NCBI GenBank assembly: GCA_030374805.1
Contig: JARGSG010000011.1
Coordinates: 310,001 to 374,000, forward strand
Reading direction: 5' to 3'
Source of the DNA: Gracilaria gracilis
Lineage: Eukaryota > Rhodophyta > Florideophyceae > Gracilariales > Gracilariaceae
DNA: 64,000 nt
Both the position numbers and the translations under genes were made by a program. Below are positions 20,750 to 31,462 of the stretch, piece after piece. The notes under the pieces were generated by a model, which saw only the letters and a list, made by a program, of their open reading frames with translations, had not been told where the DNA came from and searched no databases. Within the stretch, counting starts at the first letter, position 1, and the number at the start of each line of letters is the position of its first letter.

Positions 20750-20970
20750 ACGAATGGACTGTTGAATGCATTCATTCCCTTGACTGGATCACGATCTAGT
20801 CTATTCGAATGCATTCGTATCATTGAATGGCTTCAGATCATGATCCATTCAAATGCGGTCTACGTTTCGAATGCATCCACCACTCGAATGGACACTCCAT
20901 TCAAGTCATCAGCATCCCAGTCCATTCGATTGTTGAATGGTCTTTGAATGGCCTTTGAATGGGCTTGAAC
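20750..20970. repeat. hAT subterminal repeats, left end
   Basis: About a dozen copies of GAATG/CATTC in both orientations, often as TTGAATGG or CATTCAAA. They mirror the cluster at 24.09-24.30 kb and resemble the clustered subterminal transposase sites of Ac-type elements. Confidence 0.7.
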
Positions 20971-21653
20971 TTTCTTCGACAAAGCCCATTAGACTGATCG
21001 TCGCCAACGCCGTCCGCGTTACTCCGTCTTTGCCCCATGGATCTCTCGAGTGATTCATCGCAAAAAAGCGGCATGCAAAGCTTGCCCTCGTTTTTTATTC
21101 ACGCTACTGAGCTCGGGACGATGAGGCACGGGCAACGGGACAACTCGCAAGTAATGGTCATGCATATATGACGCTGGCTCAGAAAAATATGCGTCACACC
21201 GTCCTTGCGGGAAATCTGACTCTACAAGGGGAAGGATTGTACGGTTGGGCAGTGAATCATTTTGAAAGGCATAGAGCAGAAGAAACCCGACCGAAGCAAC
21301 GCAGGGAGATCCGGCAGCAGAGGCAAGGCTTAAGTGTGGCGTACAGACATTCCAGTCATATTATAGCTAATGGCAGAATAGAATAGATAAAACGCGTGTC
21401 TTCAGTTTTCTATCACCGGGATCATCAATTGAGGGCACCTTCAATGGTGCTTCCAGATAAGAATGTTCTAGCATTTTCCGCTCATTCGGACTCTGTTTGC
21501 TGCTTCGAGAGCTATCGGCTTTTTGTAGCTGAAAAAATTGCGGTTGTTTGTGTTACTGTTTTCACCCTTGAGCATGGTCTGCATGAAATGGCAAATTGGC
21601 AGAACAGTACTCCAAGATATTGAAAGATAGTGCCTGAGAATAGCGGAAAAGTC

Positions 21654-23981
21654 TCACATGTCAGGGAGAATGGACATGTCCTGAATACCATCGAAGTTTA
21701 TTGTCATATGTAGAAGGTTCTCACAAAGTTGTTCCTCTCCAGAAAATTGTTCGTGTATCTTTTCTCGCCAGTTCTGTGCAAATATCTCCCGGACATTTGT
21801 CGAAATGCACTCTATATTAGTATGCAAAAATAGTGTCATCTCCACGAAAGTGGAGTCCGTTCGATTACGTTGTCCGCTCAACAGAGAACCGGCCATACCA
21901 AAATCACGTTCAATTTGCGCCGAAGACGCGGGATGACCCAACACGCATTTTGCGACTAGAGAAAGTAATGGAAAATGGTTCTCTTTTTGCGACCACCACT
22001 TCAGAAGTCTTTTTGTAGAAAGTTCTCCAGAACGAATCCGGATGGAGTTAGTGTAGTTGTTAAGCTCGGCCGAAATTCGTTCTTCCAGCGTTGGTTGTAG
22101 GACCAAAGTTAGATCATCGTTGTCTTCAAAGTCACTAAAGTTTCAGAGTCTCGGTGTGTTGTTTATCTGTGTTGCACTTGGAACAGGGTTAGTGCCTGCA
22201 GTAACGATTGCCTGCGTTTGATGAGAGGGAGCAGAAGGAATTAGAAACGCAAGGTCTTGAACCTTTCCACGGACTTTCTGTCTTCGACATTCTGCTTCCT
22301 GCACAGGCATGATGTGATCAAGACAGTTCAATTTTCGGTATGAAGGATGAAAAAACCTGTGTTTCTAGCATTAGTGAGCGTTGGCGATTGAAAAACCTCT
22401 TCAGTACAGCCTCGCGTAAGAATGCACGCGTTTTCTTCGATATTTCACACATTGATTGAAACTCAATGACAGCACCAACACGCGAGCACCCAGCATAGTT
22501 CGGAGAAGAGGGGTCAAATATAGAGAGAGGTTCTGTTAGATTGAGAAGAGTTGTGTGAGCTCGACATAGGCTTAAAAAGGCGTCAATCCCCACTGTATAT
22601 TGCGCCGATTGCGACTGCCGAATGATTTCAGCAATAGGTAGCATCAACGAGAACAGTTCGAGCACAGATTGTCTGTCGTAGAGAAAAGGAAAATCGCAAG
22701 CCTCATGTATTTCGTAATGCCGTACCAAAACATTCCATAACTCCAGAAACCGTTCCAGCATGCGAACTGTAGACAACCATCTATGTGAAACGTCTTGCAA
22801 TAGTTTCAGTGGGCGCCCTTCCTGCAGATTTTCAAACTTTGCCCGCAACGCATCACTCTTATTGAGGTGTTCAATCACGCACTCTATATATCTCTAAGTA
22901 AACTCCGACTTCGAGCCTTTCGAACTTGTCGTGCATTGGGCGCCGTTCCAAAAGCTTCTACAAGCGCGCAGTTCAACATGTGCGGCACGCACCACGTCCA
23001 AAACCCAGGTATAAGAACAGAACAAAGGCGTTTAACATCCGAACCGCTGTCAGACGTAGATCCTCCGATCAAGTCCACAGGAATATTAAATTCATTAATA
23101 ATTTTTTAAACCAAATATGCAGCACATCCGACATACGTGTCGAGCCCACCAATGTAGGATGAAGGCGAAAATGCCTAATCGCCAGAAGAAATGATCGAAG
23201 CCTCCAAGTAGCATCAATAAAGAATATACGAACACCAAAGAACTTGTCACTGGACACACGAGACTTCCAAAGATGGATATTAAAAGTGAAACATAGGCAT
23301 TTTCTTAGATTCAATAACAGTAGATATAGATTTCTTTGCAGCTTCCGTCGTTTCTAAGTAAAGCTCCAGTATTAATTTCTGAACATGTTTTGCAGATATT
23401 GACGTACAGAACTCATCCTTTTGATCCAACATTGATACGAATGTTCGGAAGTCACTACATTCCACAAGTGAAAAGGGCTAGAGCTTCTGAATCATAAGCT
23501 TCACAAGGTTCAATTCGTGATATCTTCTTGGATCAACTTTGGCAAATAATTTTCGCTGCTTTGTGATCTTGCTTTTGCAAATCTCTTTGGACCGCATGAG
23601 CAACTTTGAACGGTCTGAGACTATGCCGAGCACAGATTTAACGTGATCCGAAATGTTGCTTATGCTTTTCCCAATTTTGATGACACTGTTGCAAGTATAT
23701 ATAAGGCATTGCCAGGCTTTCTCGTTAGGTTCGTCCGTCTTTTTGACAACAACCGCGTTATCATACATTATAAAACGCTTTCGTCGGGTTTGAGGGAATG
23801 GAACAATTCGAAAGGTTTGTGGTGCCTGATACGTTTGTAATCTTGAGAAGTTGTAGTTTGTTTCCGTGTGTGGTATTGCGGATTCTGTAGAGTTTGTTGT
23901 GTTGAAGGATGCTTGATCACTAATATTTGTGGCTTGGTTCAAATTATTAGTTATGGTAGGAATGGCTGAAGGATGATTCAT
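21654..23981 (-). pseudogene. hAT transposase, decayed
   Basis: Read from 23981 leftwards. An N-terminal stretch carries a BED-type zinc-finger pattern (AWQCLIYTCNS...ISDHVKSV: two Cys, then His). A long helical middle follows with WCVPHMLNCALVEAFG and LKLLQDVSHRWLST, both typical of the hAT RNase H-like core. The C-terminal dimerisation domain (LLKWWSQKENHFPLLSLVAKCVLGHPAS, then QIERDFGMAG) ends at 21654. The pieces lie in at least two reading frames with several stops between them, including one between 23478 and 23465 in the same frame. The gene is therefore a pseudogene unless spliced. Confidence 0.85.
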
Positions 23982-24089
23982 GATATGTGCTGGATTACGT
24001 CACCCTATAGTGTGTCTAATGTGTACCGAAGATTTACCTAGAGGCTCTGCGGCGGCGTGTACAATTAAGCAAAAACTGAACTTCAGTGT

Positions 24090-24300
24090 TGCATTCAAAG
24101 TGGGCCATCAATTGTTGTTTTGAATGCATTCTGATGTTTGAATGCTTCTTTTGATTTCCATTCAAAGATTTGAATCGTTTTTGACATGAGTCTATTAAAT
24201 ACATTCAAATGCATTCAGTTGATTAGACTGGTTGTTCAACTGGACCATTTGAATGGCAGTCAATGCCATTCAAACAATGTAAGCTTCAGGTTGAATGCCA
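24090..24300. repeat. hAT subterminal repeats, right end
   Basis: About ten copies of TTGAATG or CATTCAA in both orientations, matching the left-end cluster. Together the two clusters bracket the transposase remains. Confidence 0.7.
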
Positions 24301-24403
24301 GTGTTATCGATTGGCAGTCAACAGCGGTTCCAGTCGTCGGAACCGAGAAGAAGTTAGACGACACCCCGGACGGCTGTCCACGGCCAAAAAAAATTAATTT
24401 TTC

Positions 24404-24477
24404 AGACAGCGGTTCGGGGTGGAGTGGCGCTTCATCAGTGCCGTGATGAAGCGCCACTCCACCCCGGACCGCTGTCC
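24404..24477. repeat. Palindromic repeat, copy 7
   Basis: GACAGCGGTTCGGGGTGGAG on the left, complementary to CTCCACCCCGGACCGCTGTC on the right, with one mismatch. Centre CATCAGTGCCGTGATG. A half copy (CACCTCGGACCGCTGTC) follows at about 24505. Confidence 0.9.
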
Positions 24478-24539
24478 ACGCGCCGTGGCCGATGAAGCTG
24501 GCCGACACCTCGGACCGCTGTCGACGACGGTTTTCACTT

Positions 24540-25435
24540 ATGATTGTTTTATGAATATTTAAAGCCCTTCATCTTCTCATAATGACGGGAGGACGCAAGG
24601 GCGTCAAATCATATGACTGTTGTTCGGTGAGTTTGTTGGGAAGCAATAAAAATTGCTCTTCATTAGCACGGAGAACAGTTTAGAATAGAAGTAGTTCGCA
24701 GCTTCTTGGTCATGTATAAAACAAAACAAATAATACATCACATCGATCTGGCAGAATATGCGCTATATCAGACACTTTACATCCTATCAAATCGAAGAAG
24801 GTAGTTCTACCGACTACCTTCTCTAACTTTATATGACGTAGATTTTCCTATAGCGCCCAAGGTCGTGACCGACAATGAACACCCCCTTTGCGACAACCAC
24901 GAGCATTATGTGGTTGTCGGAGAAGAAGAACTCATCACTGGCCACGACATTCTTCTAGTGACTATATTGGGGACTATTCTTCTTCAGTGATTGAAATATC
25001 AGTAATGGCTAAACACGATTATATGAGTTGAACAACTCATGTTATCGTAGGCCACCATCACCGGTAGCTCAACCACTTCCGATAGTTCGACCTAACGCAG
25101 TCTAATCTAGTCGGCCTAATAAATAACCACAGTCCGACAGTGATTGAGCTGGCTGTCAGAGCCAAAGCCTATTACATGAGTTGAACAACTCAAATAATCG
25201 TACTCGACCATCACGGCCAGCTCAAGCACTTTCGAATGTTCTCAGTAAAGCAAGGATGCAAAAGCTGCATACACTGTGTCCGGCGCCTCTGGCTTGAATA
25301 CGCAATAGCATGAAAAATAGAAGAGTACGCCAGTTAGTACGATTCACAGAAAACGAACAAATGTGTCGAACGTACCTTGTGTGTCACTACGTCCGCGCAA
25401 CAGAACAAGGACGGAAAAAGCACCTCACTTATACA
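24540..25435. other. Repeat-rich intergenic stretch
   Basis: No gene. Two diverged direct copies of about 75 bp lie near 25016 and 25171, each with the short palindrome ATGAGTTG-AA-CAACTC and then GGTAGCTCAACCAC or GCCAGCTCAAGCAC. A small hairpin (GACAACCAC and GTGGTTGTC arms, 24892-24918) is also present. Confidence 0.5.
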
Positions 25436-25513
25436 GTTTCCGGCGATCTTTTTTTCTTCTGTCACAACCGAGAGGATCACTTGGTTGTGACAGGAGAAGA
25501 GATCCCCGGAAAC
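25436..25513. repeat. Long imperfect hairpin
   Basis: Left arm GTTTCCGGCGATC then CTTCTGTCACAACC; right arm GGTTGTGACAGGAGAAG then GATCCCCGGAAAC; the loop is about 13 bases. The inner GTCACAACC/GGTTGTGAC resembles the smaller hairpin at 24892. The two strands give similar peptides through this region because of the inversion. Confidence 0.8.
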
Positions 25514-25674
25514 CGTAACGGGGAGGTACAGAGCGTTTTGCTTGCCGATGCAGTTGGCAAGAGAGCGAAGGTGCTTAAGTACACACGGCGTCACATTACA
25601 AACAAGCGCCAGTCGCGAGGGGGCCGCTGTCCAGGTGGAAATTAACTTCTTTTACTTTCTCTCCCATGGCGCAT

Positions 25675-25748
25675 GGAAAGCGGACCGAACTCGAGTGGGA
25701 CTTCATCGCAGCCGCGATGGAGCGCCACTGCACCACGGACCGCTGTCC
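25675..25748. repeat. Palindromic repeat, copy 8, diverged
   Basis: Left AAAGCGGACCG, centre CTTCATCGCAGCCGCGATGG, right ACGGACCGCTGTCC. A further half copy (GGCCGCTGTCC) lies at 25622. This copy is 437 bp upstream of the methyltransferase-SET gene. Confidence 0.75.
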
Positions 25749-26184
25749 GGAGAGCCGTAAGTTATAACTTCGCCTATACTTCTATATCTAGGAATTACCG
25801 CACCCCCCTCCCATCCCTGCCTTCTCCTATACCTGTTTATCACCGCATAAGCCCCCCTAACAGCGCCGAATTACCTTCTACCCCTCTACTTTAGAGTTCT
25901 GGTACCGTTTTGGCCTCTGAACTTCTCCTCCACATCGCTAATTTCGCAGCCGTCTGCCGTCCGCTCCCATCTACCATCCGCACTCATTTCTCGTTCGCTG
26001 CCGTCTCTCGTCAGCTTCCGTTCGTTCGCCCTCGCCGTCCGCTGCCGACGTCAATCATCTGTTTTCTCACGACTGCTCCGGTTCTCCTTCCGTATTCATA
26101 ATACAGCCCCCCGTTATTGTTTAAAATGGCTGCCGCAACCACATCCAGGCTAAGTCACCGTCACCGGCACCTCTGACATCCGAC

Positions 26185-29100
26185 ATGAAGGTCGGAAAAA
26201 CGTTCGGTTCTGGGGATGAGCTTCTCACCGCGTGTCTCGCCATCCGTGATCACTATGCCTCGACGATGCGAGAGGAAGACGAACCTAGGAAAGTGGGACA
26301 GTGCGAATTCTTTCAATATATCATCAAGAATCGCACTGTTCTAGACGTTGCCAAGAAGTGCTTCTCTATCTTTCTCGGACCCACTCACCCGTCATACAGC
26401 GACGATGAGCTCAAGGCTGTGTGCGGGAAGGGTTCGTACCCTCAGCTGTATCTGTCGACGAAGTTGCTTGACATCATGAACGGAGACAGAGACAGGCGTG
26501 TGAGGGATTTTTGGAATGTTTATACCAGAGTGGACTTTCAAGGAATACCGAAGAATGTGACGTGAACTGAATTCTTCAAGTCCATGAATATAGCTCCCAG
26601 GCGTGTGGGCCGAATAGTTCCCCCTTTCGGTACCAGCACCGCTATATATTTCCAGAAAGTTCTCTTTCTTTCCCTTATTCAAAAAGTATCTATGGAAAAG
26701 CGCCTTCGGTGCCATAAGAGACGTAAGAGGGAGAAGGGATATTCCACCCCTTTTGGGAATGTGCAAATATTGCAGAATCTCCAAGCTCAGCGTGCGGGTT
26801 TTGGTGTGCAGCTGGTAACAAAGGCCTGGGATTGTTTCTCCCAATTTCTGGGATTCCCTAGCGTAGAGGTCACGGTACTCCCTTTCCTACTGCTCGTGTA
26901 CGACGACATCCAGTTTCAACCCATTGAAACGCGTTCAGAGGGGCTACTGCACAAGGAAAATGACCATCGCTTGCTACCGAGCAACACGCAAACTCTTCGG
27001 GAAGACGAGGTCCAACCGTAGGCATGGAATCTTCCGTAGGACATTGATATGGCCCTCCGAATGCTTGCGAAGGAGTTCATTTGTGACCTAAACAGGGTTG
27101 TGGTGAACGAGTAGATGTACACAATATCAGAACCTGGACGATGGGCCGTTCTAAAGACGTTTCACAGGGACTCGTCAAGAGCGTTTGCTCAGAGATTTGA
27201 TTGTTTCTCTAACTCGCTTATGTCTTCCATCTTGGAGACAATAAGCCCTTTGAAAATCAAAGAAACACTCAGAGTCCCTGATATACCTCTCACACCGATA
27301 TCGAAACCGGAGCCTTCCATCGAAATTAATGACGATGACGATGAGCAGTTCGAAAGGGGGAATCCTTCGGAGGGGAAACAAGGAGGGGATAGAGATGGCG
27401 GAAGTGGAATGGATGTAGTGGGTGAGAGTGGGAATGAGGATGTTGGTGAACAGTCGTCCGACGCTGACATACAGCCTCCTCCTGCCATTTCCTCGTTGGA
27501 CGATACAATGGCATTCCAACGTTGTGAAGTGGAGATGGAGAAATACTTTTGAATGTATAATTGCGGGTTTGAGGATACGGTGGAAACGGACGAGACTCTG
27601 CGAAAGAACGGAGTCTCTCCATTGGAGAAAGTTCAACTGGTTCTTATAGACCCACCATACAACATAAGGACCGATAACAACCGGGAGAACAGTTGGTACG
27701 ATATGCTGACCGCTGAGCATATGAAGAAGGCTGCAAAGCTCATATCAAGGCTGCTACATCCGGGGGGTCATTTCGTTATCTTCTGTGCATTGGAACAGGT
27801 GAACCAGTGGACGAGGTTGCTTTCCCTTATTGGAGCCAAGGACGAGCAAGGGGTTCCGAGGCGATCGTTTATTATGGACCAGGTCCCAATTCATTTTATA
27901 CGGTCGCAAGGCAACCCCATGCGAAACCCGGGACGCAGGTCTTGCTCCTTGTTCCCTGCCATGGAGTATGGGATACACGGTGTTTGAAGTGGCCTCGCTT
28001 ATGCACAGCAGCATGCGATGGTGAACTATGAGAACTTCAACTACGTGCAGTCGAGGTATCCAGGGTACCATAGTGTTATTGACCAGGTACCGCCCATATC
28101 CAATGAGGAGACTCTTCAATGGAAAAGAAAGAAGGAGGGTGGGGGATACATGTTGCAAAAGGTGAGGTCGGAATAAAAACCTCGCGCGTTGTTGAAGGAG
28201 CGGATCAGCAGATTTTCGCAGCCAGGTGAAACAGTGGTGGACTTGTTCGCGGGAACTTTTTCGACTGCCATGGCATGCATGGAGCTACAACATCATCGGA
28301 AGTTTATTGGCTGTGAGCTGGACCCTGACTGTTTTGCGCATGCTAGGCACGCGGCAATTGTTCAGTTCGCGATGTGCATGCGCGATAATGAGACGGACAT
28401 TCAAATTACGCAGGAGGTCCAAAACTCTGTGAATCGCGTTATGGACTTATTTTTCAAGTGGAACGCTCGTCGTTCACGATCATGGAAGGTTCCATCCGGC
28501 TTCCCACATTATCAGAAGTTCCCACTGTATATTGTAGACTTCCTGCCATCGATGTGGCAGGAGGAGGGAATGGCCATGATCGGCAGGCGCGAAGCGCTGC
28601 ATGAGTGGCCGAAAACGTTGCAAGGGAAGATGGGTCTCCTGGATTGGAACGCGATGTTGGCACTGGAGGCCACTATGTGTGGTTGTCGCATTGGGAAGTC
28701 GTCGATTCGTCACCATGACGCAGAAGTGGGAGTGTTTAACACGCGCCGCTTCATGAAAAACGAAGAGATATGTTTCTTTTACGGAACTCTAGTGTACTAT
28801 GACTTAACGAAGAGGAAGGAGGTACACAAGAAGTATGGGGAAGGGTTGTTGGGAGCCACCGCCGCACGTTTTTGAACTTATCCGATGGAGGTTAGCCTGC
28901 GAGGCAAGGTATTCCGGAAACTGCGGGAAAGGAGACGAGAAGTACCTGCAATCCCTGTATGGATTATCCCCGCTCCATTTTCGTTGCGTGGAACAATTAA
29001 CGACCCAAAATATATGGAAGGGGATAAAGATAGGGATGCAGTGAGGTATGGCTTGAAGCAGCGACGGACTGCCAATGTGGCGGTGAGTCGAACCCCAGGA

Positions 29101-29247
29101 ACTGGGCGAACTCCACTTCAAATAAGAGAATACCGAATGCTTGCCATCCAGGCACTTCGGGTTGTAGAAGTGGGAGAAGAGTTGTTTGCAGATTATGGAA
29201 TAGAGTACACATGGGGTACGTCTTCGAATCCTATAGTAGTCGACTAG
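26185..29247 (+). pseudogene. DNA amino-methyltransferase fused to a SET domain
   Basis: A single plus-strand frame of about 1020 codons contains a handful of in-frame stops but no frame change. The N-terminal 450 codons have no recognised domain and end in an acidic/glycine-rich linker. At 27649-27660 the motif DPPY (LVLIDPPYNIR) is followed by HPGGHFVIF. Downstream VVDLFAGTFST (28231-28263) is the SAM-binding motif. The order DPPY before FxGxG is that of beta-class N4-cytosine or N6-adenine methyltransferases (CcrM/MunI-like). After this comes a SET domain: VGVFNTRRFMKNEEICFFYG, GTINDPKYMEG and VEVGEELFADYGIEYTWG. SET domains methylate protein lysines. I know of no named gene with this fusion. 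The alternative is a single spliced gene with short introns over the stops. Confidence 0.75.
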
Positions 29248-29742
29248 AGCTCAATTTATTTATGACTTATAGAACCGAAAGGTGTACCGTAGTATGTGTA
29301 AAATCAAATTGTGTACGTTTTATTACGCTTTCTCTCTAACTCTCGTGTTCCACAGGGGAGGGCGAGAACTCTCCCAAGTGAGTGGGTGTCGTCACTTTTA
29401 TCATCCAGTGACGTGAACAAAATGGGAATAGGATTCGGGGGAGTGGGTTGACGTTCAAATACATAGAATAGAAGATACGGAGTACATGTGATATCATGTG
29501 AAAGTGTAACAGTTTTTGGCAGTGGCAGTGAGGTTTCGTACAGGAAGGGAAATTTCCGTGCCAATTTTCGTAAAATGATTCCGAAAAGTACTAAAACAGT
29601 GCGATACTTCTACCACACGTCGAGTGGAGGTGTGCGTTTCACGGGGAACCTGCGATCACGTCGAGCGGCGAACACGTCTTGCGGCGCGCGGCGACAACAT
29701 CTAGAGCGCACCGCCGGGCGCATCGTCGTCGTCCGATTCCAT

Positions 29743-30483
29743 ATGGAGAAATGTAAAACGAGAAGTGCGAATGCGAATGCGAATGCAGAGGATGTAAGCG
29801 GGCGCGCGTCAAAAGGGCAAAAGCGTGCGGAGGTGGTAGGTCGGGGTCGCGAGGATGGCTTGGGTAGTACTACGCGTGCGCCTCGAAGCGGCGATGTGGA
29901 AAATGGCGAGGGCGGTATTGGGCGTACTTCGCGCCCTCCTCAAAGCGGATTACTTGGGAAAAGTAGGAAGAACACGGGGAGACGTGATCGAGGCCGACCT
30001 TTGGAGCGAACCAAGCGAACCGAACGAACCGAGCGCACCGAGCAAACGGTAAGTGCTTTGGTAACACAAGCTACTCCGCTTCCACATGAGATGCGAAATG
30101 GAGGAGGGGAAAGCAGGGGAGGGATGGGAGAAAGGCAGGGGGATGATGAGAGGGGTGGTAGGGATAGAGGTGGGCGGCGAAGGGGCGATGACTCCATGCA
30201 AGTTGTAGAAGAAGGCGAGTGTAAAGATGTCATAGAGAAGGGAAGGAAGTGTCGCAGTGGGGGGGAGGGAAGGACGATAGCAAGAAGTACTAGTGGGATA
30301 GTTAGCCGTGAAATTCGAGGGAAGGAGGGAGAGAGAGTGGCTGGGGTTGTCGTTCGGGAGGGGAGGGGTCGCGAAAGAGAAGTAGGAGGAGGCGTTCAGG
30401 AGGCGAGGAACGAGGACATGGAGGTTGTGGTTGATGTGAGGAGGAATCGAATGGTGGGCAGAGAAAGAACTGGTGGACCGTGA
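29743..30483 (+). other. Arg/Gly-rich ORF of uncertain reality
   Basis: The ORF (longer version from 29488) is low complexity: an N-terminal ANANANAED repeat, a TERTERTEQT run from a tandem GAACCGA-like repeat, then many RG, GG and EGR groups. The minus strand also has a long ORF here, so base composition alone may explain both. If real it would be a basic disordered protein like the N-terminal tail of the ParB-like protein. The Copia element starts 173 bp downstream. Confidence 0.3.
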
Positions 30484-30656
30484 CATACTGCGATGCGGGA
30501 GGAAGAGGAAGTGGGGGGTGTGAGACATATGAAGGCGCTTGGAAACGCAGAGGACAGTGGGAGGCGAATTGGGCGTGTGGGCGATGGAATAGGGAGCCAC
30601 GCCAATGTGAAGAGGATGGAATGGCTCCGACACATTTTGCCCGAGAGAGTTGTAGG

Positions 30657-31448
30657 TGTTGGATGTTGACCTAGTGCTGTCACTGAAACCAAAAGTGCAG
30701 GGGTGCATGGGCTGTTTTGGAGGGTGCTGCTGGAAAAGCGCATATGCGCGTTTGTGCCAACTCAACGTGAAACTGGCTTCTGATTGGCTACTGCAAATGT
30801 TCACATGCAACGTAGTGTGTACAAGTGTTATGGCATTACTGGGTTGTTCTGGGCTACACGTGTGTAGCTAGCACAGATGATATGCAGGACAGTATGCACA
30901 GTTATGTACGTGGACATGTTGAACACATTGATGCAACTTGGTGCACTATGGTGATGAGTCAGGTACAGTCATGAGGATTACACGAACACTGTGGTACCAT
31001 GTTGTGGAACTTATGGCATTGAGTGAATTTGTGGTTACGTGGTACTTGGTGAGCTGGAGCATACACATATTGGTGTGGTGTACGGAATACAGTGTATTGG
31101 CACGATGTGAATTTGTGCATGGTCATCGTTATTTGTAGGCACGTAACTTGTTGAGTAGGCACGTAACTTGTTGTGCACTGTTGTGCACTGTTGTGCACTG
31201 TTGTTCCTTGTTGGTTGTAAGCTGTCATGAATTGTGGCAGTGTTACCATGTTATGTTAGATGATGATTGGTAGTATTGAGTGTCCCTGCTTAGTGGCTTA
31301 GGTTTTCCTCCGAGTGGAAGTGAGCCGCAGTGCTACGACGTAGTGCTATATAAGTTGTGACAGAAGCACCTCCAAGTAAATCCGAGCCAGAGCTGGCGAA
31401 CTTCCCTTGCATCCCCTCAACTTTCCCTTCTAGCTATAACCTCCATCA
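30657..31448 (+). repeat. Copia element 1, 5' LTR
   Basis: Begins TGTTGGATGTTGACC and ends ACCTCCATCA. It contains a TATA box (TATATAAG, 31347-31354) and a short tandem run of TGTTGTGCAC near 31171-31205. Confidence 0.9.
31347..31354 (+). promoter_or_regulatory. LTR TATA box
   Basis: TATATAAG in the context GTGCTATATAAGTTGTGA, repeated at the same place in the other LTR (about 37379) and in the related LTRs at the right end of the window (about 63667 on plus; about 59130 on minus). It probably sets the U3/R boundary. Confidence 0.7.
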
Positions 31449-31462
31449 GGTTATGGGCCCAG
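31449..31462 (+). promoter_or_regulatory. Primer binding site, half-tRNA(iMet) type
   Basis: GGTTATGGGCCCAG directly abuts the LTR. It is complementary to the anticodon arm (CUGGGCCCAUAACC) of eukaryotic initiator tRNA-Met, not to a tRNA 3' end. Drosophila copia is known to prime from such a cleaved half tRNA. Confidence 0.8.

Larger units (their letters stand above)
20740..24330 (-). mobile_element. hAT-superfamily DNA transposon, decayed
   Basis: The element carries hAT transposase remains at its centre and dense clusters of the hexamer TTGAAT/ATTCAA at both ends, but its exact termini and 8 bp target duplication could not be fixed by eye. Palindromic repeats lie just outside on both sides (20598 and 24404). 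The motif GACGGCTGTCCACG occurs in the same orientation at both flanks (about 20706 and 24369), so the element may have inserted into a pre-existing palindrome cluster. Confidence 0.65.

Noticed and set aside
29950-30810. Minus ORF of 286 aa opposite the Arg/Gly-rich ORF
   Set aside because: Low-complexity Ser/Pro sequence that mirrors the G-rich strand and extends into the Copia LTR.
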